Source: Leptotrichia sp. OH3620_COT-345
GTDB lineage: Bacteria; Fusobacteriota; Fusobacteriia; Fusobacteriales; Leptotrichiaceae
Length of the DNA: 53,051 nt
NCBI RefSeq assembly: GCF_003932895.1
Contig: NZ_RQYW01000016.1
Span: forward strand, 1 to 53,051
Direction: 5' to 3'
Shown: piece by piece, positions 25,103-34,189 of the stretch
Position numbering within the stretch: the stretch's first letter is position 1
Layout of the letters: each line of letters opens with the position of its first letter
Notes under the pieces: model-generated
Databases searched by the model: none
What the model was told of the DNA's origin: nothing
The model's input: only the letters and a program-made list of their open reading frames with translations
Made by a program: the position numbers and the translations under genes

Positions 25103-26626
25103 ATGTTTAATGATTTGGGGAACTTATTAGTATGGATCGTTTCAATAGAGCATATTCATCTTGCATTATATATTATTTTCCTTATTGGGATACTTGTTTC
25201 GGAAAAATCACCTGAAAGTATGGTAGCATGGATATTTACAATTACTGTATTTCCTATTTTCGGTTTTATACTATATATTGTATTTGGAGTGAATTGGAGA
25301 AAAAACAGAATAACCGGGAATGGAAATAAAAAAAGAAGGACAAGTATTTTAAACAGTTTTTCAGGAAATTTTATGAAATATGATCCTGAGCAATTTTTTG
25401 ATTCAAAAGAACTAAGAGTTAAAAATTTAGAAGAAATAATGAAAAATTTTATTCTTGGAGAAGAAGAAAAGGAAATTGTGAAATTGCTATATGAAACTGA
25501 AAGAACCTATTTGACAAATAACAGTTCATATAAGATGTTTTATGACGGAAGAGAAGCTTTTGCATCGATTATTAGAGATATTGAAAATGCAAAAGAAGTC
25601 ATTTATATGGAATATTTTATATGGCGTTCAGATGAACTTGGTGAAAAAATAAAAAATCTTCTTATAAAAAAAGCCAAGCAAGGAGTAAAAATAAAACTTC
25701 TGTTTGATGGTATGGGTTCTATGGGGACTATTTCAAGAAAATATAGGAGAGAGTTGTCTGAAGTAGGGGTGGAATTCAGATATTTTCTGGATATAAAATA
25801 TAAAATATCAAAACTGAATTACAGAAATCATAGAAAAATGACTATAATTGATCATAAAATATTACATACCGGTGGAATGAACCTTGGAGAAGAATATATA
25901 ACAGGAGGGAAAAGATTTAAAAGCTGGAGGGATACTAATATAAGAATAGAAGGAGAACTCGTAATTCACTATTTAGCAATATTTGCGGCAGATTGGCTAA
26001 ATAGTGGAGGAAAAGAAGATTTTGAAAAAGAAAAGATAGATAGAATAATAAAGGAAAATAGAGTTGCAGGAGATAATTCATATTTAATGCAGGTATCTTC
26101 AAGCGGTCCTGATACTGTCTGGGCTTCATTGAAGTATATGTATTCAAAGATGATAGCCGTAGCTAAAGAAGAAGTTTTAATACAGAGCCCTTATTTTATT
26201 CCTGATATGTCCCTTATATCCCAATTACAGATAGCCTCTCTTTCAGGGATAAAAATAAAAATTATGATAACAGGAGTTCCTGATAAAAAAATACCGTATT
26301 GGATTGCAGAAACATATTTTGAAGAACTTCTTTCGGCAGGAGTAGAAATTTACAGATATAATGCAGGCTTTTTGCATTGTAAAAATATTGTTACAGATGG
26401 TAAATTTTCTACAATGGGAACATGTAATTTTGATATGAGAAGTTTTGAAATAAATTATGAAGTAAATACAGTTTTTTATAATGAGGAAATCAGTCAAGAT
26501 ATGAAAGAGCAATTTTATAAAGATTTAGAAAAATGTGAAAAAATTGAAGTAGGAAATCTTAAAAAAATGGTATTTTGGAGAAAAATAAGAAACTCACTGT
26601 TTAAAGTAGTATCGCCGATAATGTAA
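25103..26626 (+). CDS. cls: Cardiolipin synthase
   Basis: A 507-residue membrane phospholipase-D-type enzyme joining two phosphatidylglycerols to make cardiolipin. The start at 25103 follows GGAGG by 8 bases; an ATG at 25088 lies before that site and is rejected. Two N-terminal membrane helices (about 10-30 and 40-62) precede two HKD motifs: HRKMTIIDHKILHTGGMNLG (His243) and HCKNIVTDGKFSTMGTCNFD (His425). Confidence 0.94.
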   Translation: MFNDLGNLLVWIVSIEHIHLALYIIFLIGILVSEKSPESMVAWIFTITVFPIFGFILYIVFGVNWRKNRITGNGNKKRRTSILNSFSGNFMKYDPEQFFDSKELRVKNLEEIMKNFILGEEEKEIVKLLYETERTYLTNNSSYKMFYDGREAFASIIRDIENAKEVIYMEYFIWRSDELGEKIKNLLIKKAKQGVKIKLLFDGMGSMGTISRKYRRELSEVGVEFRYFLDIKYKISKLNYRNHRKMTIIDHKILHTGGMNLGEEYITGGKRFKSWRDTNIRIEGELVIHYLAIFAADWLNSGGKEDFEKEKIDRIIKENRVAGDNSYLMQVSSSGPDTVWASLKYMYSKMIAVAKEEVLIQSPYFIPDMSLISQLQIASLSGIKIKIMITGVPDKKIPYWIAETYFEELLSAGVEIYRYNAGFLHCKNIVTDGKFSTMGTCNFDMRSFEINYEVNTVFYNEEISQDMKEQFYKDLEKCEKIEVGNLKKMVFWRKIRNSLFKVVSPIM

Positions 26627-26662
26627 TAATATTATAAGTTATATGAAATTAAAGGAAGAGAA

Positions 26663-27637
26663 ATGAAAAAGAATAATAAATTTTTAACAGATGGAATTAT
26701 TTTGCTGAATAAAGAAAAAGGGATAAGCTCTTTCGGAGCGGTCAATAGACTTAAAAAGCTTTTAAATGCTGATAAAAGCGGTCATGCAGGGACTCTTGAT
26801 CCTATGGCTGAAGGCCTTTTGATAATAATGTTGAACAGAGCAACAAAGTTTTCTGATAGTCTAATGAAAAAAGATAAAGAATATTACATAGAAATGGAAT
26901 TGGGATATCAGACAGATACTTACGATACTGAAGGAATGATAATTCATAAATATGAAGAGGAAATTGAAATAAGTAATGAAAAAATAATCGAAGTAATAAA
27001 AAGTTTTTTAGGAAGTATAGAGCAATTTCCCCCAATGTATTCAGCTATAAAAATGGGTGGAAAGAAATTATACGAGCTTGCAAGGAAAGGCATTGAAGTA
27101 GAAAGGAAACCGAGAAAAGTAAAAATAAATTCTATTAAGAAGATAAAAATAGAAAGAGGAAAATCTTTTAAAATATTTTTTTATGCAGATGTAAGCAGCG
27201 GTACATATATAAGAACCTTGGTCAAGGATATAGGTGACAGACTTGGAGTTTACGCAACAATGACAAAGCTTGTAAGGACAAGGATAGGAAACTTTGCTCT
27301 TGAAGAAGCCGTGAGTATGAAAAATATAGAAAAGATAAACGAAAGTTTAACTGTTTTGGAAATTGAAAATATAACTAAATTAAAAAATGTTGAATGTATT
27401 TTTGATTATGATAAAATGACCGTAAATGAGGAAAAATACAGAAAATTAAAAAATGGAATGACAGTTTTATTTAAAACTAATAAGTTTAAAGAAATAGATA
27501 AACTGAATGAAAATACAAAATATAAAGTGTATATGGAAAATAAAATGACAGGACAGAAAGAATTTAAGGGAGTTGCAGGGATTGTAAAAAAAGGATTAAA
27601 TTCTGTTTATATAAAAAGAGAAAAATATTTTTTATAA
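26663..27637 (+). CDS. truB: tRNA pseudouridine-55 synthase
   Basis: A 324-residue enzyme making pseudouridine 55 in the T-loop of tRNAs. The catalytic Asp46 is in GHAGTLDPMAEG. Other TruB motifs are FPPMYSAIKMGGKKLYELAR and SSGTYIRTLVKDIGDRLG. The C-terminal extension (about 245-324) is in the place of the PUA domain. AAAGGAAGAG precedes the ATG. It follows cls by 36 bases, so they may share a transcript. Confidence 0.94.
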   Translation: MKKNNKFLTDGIILLNKEKGISSFGAVNRLKKLLNADKSGHAGTLDPMAEGLLIIMLNRATKFSDSLMKKDKEYYIEMELGYQTDTYDTEGMIIHKYEEEIEISNEKIIEVIKSFLGSIEQFPPMYSAIKMGGKKLYELARKGIEVERKPRKVKINSIKKIKIERGKSFKIFFYADVSSGTYIRTLVKDIGDRLGVYATMTKLVRTRIGNFALEEAVSMKNIEKINESLTVLEIENITKLKNVECIFDYDKMTVNEEKYRKLKNGMTVLFKTNKFKEIDKLNENTKYKVYMENKMTGQKEFKGVAGIVKKGLNSVYIKREKYFL

Positions 27638-27879
27638 TTTTTTTAGCAAGAATTTGTTATAATTCTTAAATTTATTTATATATTTTTTAAAAAAATTAAT
27701 AATTTCTAGAAAGTTTTCGGTATTTTTTATACTTTTTAAAAAGATTGGAAGAATATTTGAGACTTTTCTTGTAAAAAAGACTTTATTAAAAAAATTAAAA
27801 TCAAAATTTTGTGATTATTCAAAAATATCCGTTTGTTGTAAAAACCAAAAAGGATATTTTTATGTTGTTTATTTAAGAA

Positions 27880-28170
27880 TTTTTTACATTACAAAATTTG
27901 AATGTTGAAGAAGAATTGAAATCTAAAGAAAATATTTTAAATGGAAGTATAGCAAAAATATTGTAACAGTAATAACAAAAGTATATAATTGAAGTAAAAG
28001 TAAAATTTCCGACATTCAGGATTTTTTGAAGAAATATGAAGATATATCGATAAGGAAAGCAGCTGTTTGAGTGTAGTAAGTTTGACATTTTCAAAACATA
28101 ATGAGTGTTTATGAAGGATAAAAAATTGTAACCGTCAGAAGGTGTAGGGTAAGCAATGAGTACTCATGAA
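27880..28170 (-). repeat. Intergenic repeat family, copy C (full element, inverted)
   Basis: The core is bounded by inverted ends AAAATTTGAATGTTGAA (27893-27909) and TTCCGACATTCAGGATTTT (28007-28025). Outside the right end a longer arm continues through CACTCATTATG-type sequence (minus strand) to the palindrome at 28156-28167. It aligns with copy E in the same direction and with copy D in reverse. Confidence 0.55.
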
Positions 28171-28280
28171 AAAAATTAACTGTTAAAAAACATAATTATA
28201 CTGAAAAAATTTATTTTAAATTATATGAAAAATATTTTTAAATACCTATCAAACAATGAACATTTGTTCAGATTTTCAGA

Positions 28281-28309
28281 TTGAAAAAATAACATTTGTA
28301 TGTTATAAT
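28281..28309 (+). promoter_or_regulatory. Predicted promoter for ruvC
   Basis: TTGAAA (28281-28286) and TATAAT (28304-28309) are 17 bases apart, 38 bases before the ruvC ATG. Confidence 0.55.
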
Positions 28310-28347
28310 AAAACCCAAATAAATTTAACTGGAACCTTAGGAGAAAT

Positions 28348-28920
28348 ATGAGAATTTTAGGTATCGATCCGGGAACGGCCATAGTAGGATACTCAATAGT
28401 TGACTTTGAAAAAGGCAAATATGAAGTTCTTGATTACGGTTGTATTTATACGGATAAAGATGAAGATATGCCTGCAAGACTTGAAAAAATTTATGACGGT
28501 CTGAATACAATTATAAAATTATGGAAACCTATTGATATGGCCATAGAAGAGTTGTATTTTTTTAAAAATCAGAAAACTATAGTAAAAGTAGGTCAGGCAA
28601 GAGGAGTGATAACTCTTGTAGGTCAGAAAAACGGGATGAATTTATTCAGTTATACACCGTTGCAGGTGAAAATGGGAATAGCCGGATATGGAAGGGCCGA
28701 TAAAAAACAGATACAGGAAATGGTAAAAGTTATACTTAGAATGGACGAAGTACCTAAACCGGATGATGCTGCCGATGCTCTTGCCATTGCAATAACTCAT
28801 GTTAACTCTAAAAACAGTTTTGGAGGATTTACAAGAGGGGATAACATTACCAAAAAACTTGAAAAATTGAATACGGATAAAATAAAACTTTCAGACTATA
28901 AAAAACTTATGGACGGATAA
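28348..28920 (+). CDS. ruvC: Holliday junction resolvase RuvC
   Basis: A 190-residue RNase H-fold endonuclease cutting Holliday junctions. The acidic active-site residues are visible: Asp7 in LGIDPGT, Glu in IEELYFFKNQKT, and the Asp pair in DDAADALAIAI. GYGRADKKQIQEMV is also conserved. TTAGGAG precedes the ATG. No ruvA or ruvB is adjacent. trmL follows by 30 bases. Confidence 0.96.
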   Translation: MRILGIDPGTAIVGYSIVDFEKGKYEVLDYGCIYTDKDEDMPARLEKIYDGLNTIIKLWKPIDMAIEELYFFKNQKTIVKVGQARGVITLVGQKNGMNLFSYTPLQVKMGIAGYGRADKKQIQEMVKVILRMDEVPKPDDAADALAIAITHVNSKNSFGGFTRGDNITKKLEKLNTDKIKLSDYKKLMDG

Positions 28921-28950
28921 ACAAAAAATTTAACTTAGAAAGGTGATTTG

Positions 28951-29412
28951 ATGAATATTGTTCTGCTAAATCCTGAAATTCCATATAATACCGGAAACAT
29001 AGGAAGAACATGTGTTCTGACAAATACAGGATTACATTTAATAAAGCCTTTGGGATTTTCCTTAGACGAAAAAGCTGTAAAAAGATCAGGACTTGATTAT
29101 TGGAAAGATGTACAGTTATACATCTGGGAGGATTTTGAACATTTTTTAAAAGAAAATATAGAAAATAAAAATGCAAATTTATATTTTGCAACGACTAAAA
29201 CAGAAAAAAAATATTCAGATATTAAATATGAAAAGAATGATTATATCATGTTCGGTCCTGAATCAAAAGGTATACCAGAAGAAATACTGAATAGATATAA
29301 AGAAAATAATATTACGATTCCTATGCTTCCTTTAGGTCGTTCTATTAATTTGTCAAATTCTGTGGCAATTATTTTGTACGAAGCATTAAGACAGAACAAT
29401 TTTGAATATTAA
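28951..29412 (+). CDS. trmL: tRNA (cytidine/uridine-34-2'-O)-methyltransferase TrmL
   Basis: A 153-residue SPOUT methyltransferase modifying the wobble ribose of tRNA-Leu. Family motifs are NPEIPYNTGNIGRTC at the start, MFGPESKGIPEEIL, and the knot-forming IPMLPLGRSINLSNSVAIIL. The ATG at 28951 follows AAAGGTGATTTG; a TTG one codon earlier is also open. Confidence 0.95.
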   Translation: MNIVLLNPEIPYNTGNIGRTCVLTNTGLHLIKPLGFSLDEKAVKRSGLDYWKDVQLYIWEDFEHFLKENIENKNANLYFATTKTEKKYSDIKYEKNDYIMFGPESKGIPEEILNRYKENNITIPMLPLGRSINLSNSVAIILYEALRQNNFEY

Positions 29413-29430
29413 TATATAAACTATAAGAAA

Positions 29431-29541
29431 GAAGGAGGTAAGTTTACTGTAATCTTAGTGCAGGAGTCATTTTAAAAATAGAAATTGTTTTCTGTTTTTT
29501 AAATAATTTCTGTTAGAGATTAAAAACGGTAAATTAAGAAA
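29431..29541 (+). promoter_or_regulatory. Structured leader separating thyA from its ribosome binding site
   Basis: A near-ideal Shine-Dalgarno, GAAGGAGGT (29431-29439), is not followed by a start codon. Instead AGTTTACTGT (29441-29450) can pair with ACGGTAAATT (29526-29535), ten pairs with two G-U. Next AATCTT (29451-29456) pairs with GAGATT (29516-29521). Inside, a hairpin runs from AATAGAAATT (29477-29486) to AATTTCTGTT (29505-29514). Folding leaves about 8 bases between GGAGG and the thyA ATG at 29542. Confidence 0.55.
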
Positions 29542-30411
29542 ATGAAAGAGTATCTGGAACTTGTAAATTATGTTATAAAAAATGGAGTAAAAAAAGAAAA
29601 TAGAACAGGAGTGGACACCATTTCCGCTTTTGCTTACACATATAAAGTTGATTTGAGCAAAGGGTTTCCTTTACTTACAACAAAAAAAATGTACTTCAAT
29701 TCAATGTTGCATGAGCTGTTCTGGTATTTAACAGGGGAAGAGCATATAAAAAATTTAAGAACAAAAACTAAAATATGGGATGCTTGGGCAGATGAAGAAG
29801 GCAGACTTGAAACAGCATATGGAAGATTTTGGAGAAGATACCCTGTACCTGAGATTTCTTTGGATGGAGAAGTTTTTACAGATGAAAATAACAGGTGGAC
29901 CACACGAGAAAAGAACGGTCAGCTTGTTTTTGATCAGATACAGTATATAATAGACACATTAAAAGAAATGAAAACAAATCCTAATCATAAAAATGGAAGA
30001 AGACTTATTGTGTTGGCATGGAATCCGGGAAATGCTTCAATAAGCAAATTACCTCCTTGTCATTATACATTTGCATTTAATGTGCTTGGTAATAAACTGA
30101 ATTGTCATCTTACTCAAAGAAGTGGAGATATAGCTTTGGGGATACCATTTAATTTAGCATGTTATTCGCTGCTTACAATGATGATTGCAAAAGAGTGCGG
30201 TTATCAAGCGGGAGAGTTTTCACATACTATAATTGATGCACATATTTATGAAAATCATATTGAAGGATTGAAAGAACAGCTTAAAAGAGAACCGTTAAAA
30301 CTTTCAAAAATTACAATTGCCGATAAGCCTTTTAATGAACTCAAGTTTGAAGATATAAAACTGGAAAATTATGAAAGTCATCCTGTAATAAAATTTGAAG
30401 TTGCGGTATAA
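29542..30411 (+). CDS. thyA: Thymidylate synthase
   Basis: A 289-residue enzyme methylating dUMP to dTMP with methylenetetrahydrofolate. The nucleophile is Cys173 in LPPCHYTFAF; QRSGDIALGIPFNLACYSLL and HIYENHIEGLKEQL are intact. The start is set by the family's MKEYLELVNYV beginning. There is no Shine-Dalgarno directly before it; the nearest strong one is 100 bases upstream across a foldable stretch. Dihydrofolate reductase follows by 33 bases, pairing the enzyme that makes dihydrofolate with the one that recycles it. Confidence 0.97.
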   Translation: MKEYLELVNYVIKNGVKKENRTGVDTISAFAYTYKVDLSKGFPLLTTKKMYFNSMLHELFWYLTGEEHIKNLRTKTKIWDAWADEEGRLETAYGRFWRRYPVPEISLDGEVFTDENNRWTTREKNGQLVFDQIQYIIDTLKEMKTNPNHKNGRRLIVLAWNPGNASISKLPPCHYTFAFNVLGNKLNCHLTQRSGDIALGIPFNLACYSLLTMMIAKECGYQAGEFSHTIIDAHIYENHIEGLKEQLKREPLKLSKITIADKPFNELKFEDIKLENYESHPVIKFEVAV

Positions 30412-30444
30412 GATTATTAAAATATATTTATAAAAAGGATTGAA

Positions 30445-30921
30445 ATGTTTAGTATAATAGTTGCAATGGGTAAAAATAGAGAAATAGGAAAAGGAAATAG
30501 ACTTTTATGGCATATTCCTGAAGATTTGAAAAATTTTAAAGAAATAACTATGGGAAAAACCGTAGTAATGGGTCGTAAGACTTTCGAAAGTATAGGAAAG
30601 GCATTACCGGGAAGAAAAAATATAGTTATATCAAGAACTTTGACTAGAAAAGACGAAGATATTTTTCAAATAAACATATATAATGATTTTCAAAATGTAA
30701 TAAGAGATTTTAAGAATGTAAAAGAAGAAGTATTCATAATAGGAGGAGCGGAAATATATAAAGCAGCTTTGAAATATACGGATAAGTTGTATATAAGTCA
30801 TGTAGAATTTTCCGACAAAGAAGCGGATGCATATTTTCCGGAAGTTAATTATAATGAATGGAGATTAAGTGAGGAAAAACAGTTTGACAACTGGAAGTTT
30901 TGTATATATAAAAAATTATAA
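30445..30921 (+). CDS. folA: Dihydrofolate reductase
   Basis: A 158-residue NADPH-dependent enzyme regenerating tetrahydrofolate. Motifs: IVAMGKNREIGKGNRLLWHI, catalytic acid Asp27 in PEDLKNFKEIT, MGRKTFESIGKALPGRKNIV and FIIGGAEIYKAAL. It is encoded directly after thyA, whose reaction consumes the cofactor. AAAAAGGATTG precedes the ATG. Confidence 0.97.
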   Translation: MFSIIVAMGKNREIGKGNRLLWHIPEDLKNFKEITMGKTVVMGRKTFESIGKALPGRKNIVISRTLTRKDEDIFQINIYNDFQNVIRDFKNVKEEVFIIGGAEIYKAALKYTDKLYISHVEFSDKEADAYFPEVNYNEWRLSEEKQFDNWKFCIYKKL

Positions 30922-30954
30922 AAATATATAATCAGGAGAAACGGGAGAAAAGTT

Positions 30955-31527
30955 ATGCCAAAAGTAAAATTTACAAAAAAAGACATAATTAAAGCTACAT
31001 ATGAAATAATGAAGTATGAGGGAATAAAAAATATAAGTGCAAGAAAAATAGCAGGGAAATTTAAAGGATCGACAGCACCGATTTACGCTAATTTTTCTAC
31101 AATAGAAGAATTAAAAGAAGAAATTGTAAAACTTGCTGAAGACAAATTAAACGAATATTTAAGTAAAGTTTATTCGGAAAAAGGGAATTCCGAAAGGAAA
31201 ATATTGAATAATGCAATAGGTTTTATAGTATTTGCAAGGGAAGAAAAAGAACTGTACAGAGCAATATTTCTGGATGGCTCAAAAGGTTTCAAAGCATTGT
31301 TTGATGAAACTATTACAAGACTTTTGAGTAAAGAAGAATTGTTGAAAAGTTTTCCTCAACTACCTGAAGAAGAGGCTAAAATGTCAGTTATGAGATTATG
31401 GTATTTTCTTTACGGATATGGAACACTGGTTTGTACAAATGCAATTACGGATCAGACAAATGAAGTTATTGAAGACAGAATACTTGATATAGCCAAGCAT
31501 TTCAAAGCTCTTCATGGCTTGGATTAA
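30955..31527 (+). CDS. TetR/AcrR family transcriptional regulator
   Basis: 190 residues. The N-terminal helix-turn-helix (about 8-53) reads FTKKDIIKATYEIM, then ISARKIAGKFKGSTAPIYAN. The ligand domain (about 75-190) is not recognised as a known subtype. The gene has ACGGGAG before the ATG and sits between folA and the acyltransferase gene, all in the same direction. Its targets are unknown. Confidence 0.85.
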   Translation: MPKVKFTKKDIIKATYEIMKYEGIKNISARKIAGKFKGSTAPIYANFSTIEELKEEIVKLAEDKLNEYLSKVYSEKGNSERKILNNAIGFIVFAREEKELYRAIFLDGSKGFKALFDETITRLLSKEELLKSFPQLPEEEAKMSVMRLWYFLYGYGTLVCTNAITDQTNEVIEDRILDIAKHFKALHGLD

Positions 31528-31569
31528 ATTTGATTTCGTGTATTAAAAAACATTAAATTCGGAGAAAAT

Positions 31570-32214
31570 ATGAATAAATATAAATTTATGGGAATAATTT
31601 TTCATTGGATTTACAGAATGCTCAGTTTTACTACAAAAAAAGAGTATTATTATGGAGAAAATGTATATATGAATAATCAGAATATAGTTGTATTCTGGCA
31701 TAGGAAAATATTCACAGTATGTAATGCCACAAGAATAATAAAAAAGAAGGCCTCTATGGTGAGTGCATCAAATGACGGAGAGATACTTTCAGAAGTGTTA
31801 AAAAGAGAAGGAAATGAACTTATAAGAGGATCTTCAAACAGAGATAATATAAAAAGCCTGAAAGAAGCTGTAAGATATGCTAAAAATGGTTATACATTGG
31901 GAATAGCTATAGACGGGCCTAAAGGTCCCATATTTGAGCCTAAAGCGGGAGCAATTTATATCGCCCAGAAAACGGGTCTTCCTATGATTTGTGTAAGTTC
32001 TTATTGTAGTAAAAAATGGGTTTTGAAAAATTTATGGGACAGACTGGAAATCCCTAAACCGTTTTCAAGAAATATTCATTATGTGGGAGAGCCGTTTTAT
32101 ATCTCCGGAGAAATTTCCATAGAAGCCGCAACGAAAATTGTCAAAGAAAAAATACATGAAGCGGGAAGAAAAGCTTATGAAATATATATAGATAAATATA
32201 AAGTAAAAAAATAA
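31570..32214 (+). CDS. DUF374 lysophospholipid acyltransferase-like protein
   Basis: A 214-residue member of the acyltransferase superfamily. The HX4D-like region is VVFWHRKIF, followed by MVSASNDGEILSEVLKREG, RGSSNRDNIKSLKE and AIDGPKGPIFEPKAGAIYIA, all DUF374 hallmarks. An N-terminal hydrophobic segment suggests membrane attachment. Such proteins are often encoded near lipid A or Kdo genes; here it sits between tetR and metG. The substrate is not known. Confidence 0.85.
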   Translation: MNKYKFMGIIFHWIYRMLSFTTKKEYYYGENVYMNNQNIVVFWHRKIFTVCNATRIIKKKASMVSASNDGEILSEVLKREGNELIRGSSNRDNIKSLKEAVRYAKNGYTLGIAIDGPKGPIFEPKAGAIYIAQKTGLPMICVSSYCSKKWVLKNLWDRLEIPKPFSRNIHYVGEPFYISGEISIEAATKIVKEKIHEAGRKAYEIYIDKYKVKK

Positions 32215-32249
32215 ATAATCAATAATAAATGTAACAGGGAGGAATAAAA

Positions 32250-34151
32250 ATGTCCAATTCATTTTACATCACATCACCGATATACTATCCTAACGCAGCT
32301 CCTCATGTAGGAACTGCATATACAACGATTATTTGTGATGTAGTTTCCAGATATAAGAGAATTAAAGGATTTGAGGTATCATTTATGACCGGAGTGGATG
32401 AACATGGTCAGAAAATACAGGAAGCAGCTGAGAAAAATGGATATACCCCTATACAATGGGTAGATAAAATGTCACTGAATTTTACAAATCTGTGGGAAAA
32501 ACTTAATATATCCAATACGGATTATTTAAGAACCACTCAGGAAAGACATATAAACAGTGTAAGAGAAATAGTGAAAAGAGTAAATGATAACGGAGATATA
32601 TATAGAGGCGAGTATACAGGAAAATACAGTGTTTCTGAGGAAACATTCGTACCTGAAAGTCAGCTTGTAGATGGAAAATATATGGGAAAAGAAGTTATAG
32701 ATGTAAAGGAAGTTTCATATTTTTTCAAATTATCCAAATATCAGGATGCCCTTTTAAAACATATTGAAGAAAATCCTGACTTTATAAAGCCCGAAAGCAA
32801 GAAAAATGAAGTTGTAGCATTTATAAAACAGGGATTGCAGGATTTGTCCATATCAAGAACTACATTTGATTGGGGAATACCTCTCGAGCTTGAAGAAGGT
32901 CATATAATATATGTATGGTTTGATGCACTGACCAGTTATCTTACAGGAGCAGAGTTTAAAAAAGATGATGACAGGTTTTCAAAGATATGGCATGATGGAA
33001 AAGTAGTTCATGTAATAGGAAAAGATATACTCAGGTTTCATGCGATTATATGGCCTGCAATGCTTATGTCGGCGGGAATAAAGCTTCCTGACACGGTAGC
33101 AGCCCACGGTTGGTGGACTGTAGAAGGTGAAAAAATGTCAAAATCTCTTGGAAATGTGGTAAATCCTGAAGTAGAAGTAAAAAAATACGGATTAGACGCT
33201 TTCAGATATTATTTAATGAGGGAAGCAACATTCGGACAAGATGCGGATTATTCAAAAAAAGCAATGACTCAGAGAATAAATTCAGATTTGGCAAATGATT
33301 TAGGAAATTTGCTGAATAGGACAATAGGTATGCAAAAAAAGTATTTTAATTCAGAAGTGATACTGAATAAGATCGAAGATATATATGATAGTGAAATAAA
33401 GGAACTGTGGAAAAAAACTTTAACGGAATTGGATAATCATATGAACGAATATCAGTTTTCCGAAGCATTGAAAGATATATGGAAATTTATATCGAGGATG
33501 AATAAATATATTGATGAATGTGAACCGTGGAATTTGGCAAAAGACGAAAAAAATAAAGACAGACTTTCCACTGTAATGTACAATCTGGTAGATTCCCTTT
33601 ATAAAACTGCAATGTTAATTTTTCCTTTTATGCCTGAAACTGCTGAAAAAATAACAAAGCAGTTAGGTTTAAACGTAGATTTCAATCTGTTGAAATTAAA
33701 AGATGTGGAAGAATGGGGAAGTTATCCTGTGGGGACGAAATTGAATGAAGCAATACCTTTATTTCCAAGAATTGAAACTGAAAAAGAGGAAAAAAAGGAA
33801 TATAATGAAAATCTTCATATAGAAAATCCGATAACAATTAATGATTTTTCAAAAGTCGAAATTAAAGTTGTGGAAATAGTTAAAGCGGAAAAAGTGAAAA
33901 ATGCAGATAAACTGCTGAAATTTATTGTAGATACGGGAACCGAAAAAAGACAAATTATATCAGGAATAGCAAAATGGTATCCTGACGAAAAGGAATTGAT
34001 AGGAAAAAAGGTAACGGCAGTTTTAAACTTGGAACCGGTTACCTTGAAAGGGGAAATATCTCAAGGAATGCTGCTGACAACAGCTGAAAAAAAGAAAATG
34101 CGTTTAATAGAAGTGGATAATGGAATAAAAACGGGAACAGGAGTGAAATAA
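32250..34151 (+). CDS. metG: Methionyl-tRNA synthetase
   Basis: 633 residues, charging tRNA-Met. The HIGH-type motif is PHVGTAYT (19-26) and KMSKS is at about 295-299. The zinc-knuckle cysteines of MetG1 are absent, as in the short class (EETFVPESQLVDGKY). A C-terminal tRNA-binding OB domain (about 530-633) begins FSKVEIKVVEIVKAEKVKNA, so it is the homodimer-forming type. AGGGAGGAA precedes the ATG. Confidence 0.97.
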   Translation: MSNSFYITSPIYYPNAAPHVGTAYTTIICDVVSRYKRIKGFEVSFMTGVDEHGQKIQEAAEKNGYTPIQWVDKMSLNFTNLWEKLNISNTDYLRTTQERHINSVREIVKRVNDNGDIYRGEYTGKYSVSEETFVPESQLVDGKYMGKEVIDVKEVSYFFKLSKYQDALLKHIEENPDFIKPESKKNEVVAFIKQGLQDLSISRTTFDWGIPLELEEGHIIYVWFDALTSYLTGAEFKKDDDRFSKIWHDGKVVHVIGKDILRFHAIIWPAMLMSAGIKLPDTVAAHGWWTVEGEKMSKSLGNVVNPEVEVKKYGLDAFRYYLMREATFGQDADYSKKAMTQRINSDLANDLGNLLNRTIGMQKKYFNSEVILNKIEDIYDSEIKELWKKTLTELDNHMNEYQFSEALKDIWKFISRMNKYIDECEPWNLAKDEKNKDRLSTVMYNLVDSLYKTAMLIFPFMPETAEKITKQLGLNVDFNLLKLKDVEEWGSYPVGTKLNEAIPLFPRIETEKEEKKEYNENLHIENPITINDFSKVEIKVVEIVKAEKVKNADKLLKFIVDTGTEKRQIISGIAKWYPDEKELIGKKVTAVLNLEPVTLKGEISQGMLLTTAEKKKMRLIEVDNGIKTGTGVK

Positions 34152-34189
34152 ATTAATTTTGTGGATATGAAGGATGATGAGAGTTAGCT

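Larger units (their letters stand above)
27638..28347. other. 710-base gap between truB and ruvC
   Basis: No convincing gene on either strand. The left 240 bases are AT-rich without a clear signal. Repeat copy C occupies about 27880-28170, including a perfect 12-base palindrome ATGAGTACTCAT at 28156-28167. A promoter for ruvC lies at 28281-28309. Confidence 0.6.

Noticed and set aside
29431-29541. A tetrahydrofolate riboswitch ahead of thyA
   Set aside because: The conserved core of the known THF riboswitches is not recognisable; only pairing geometry is seen.
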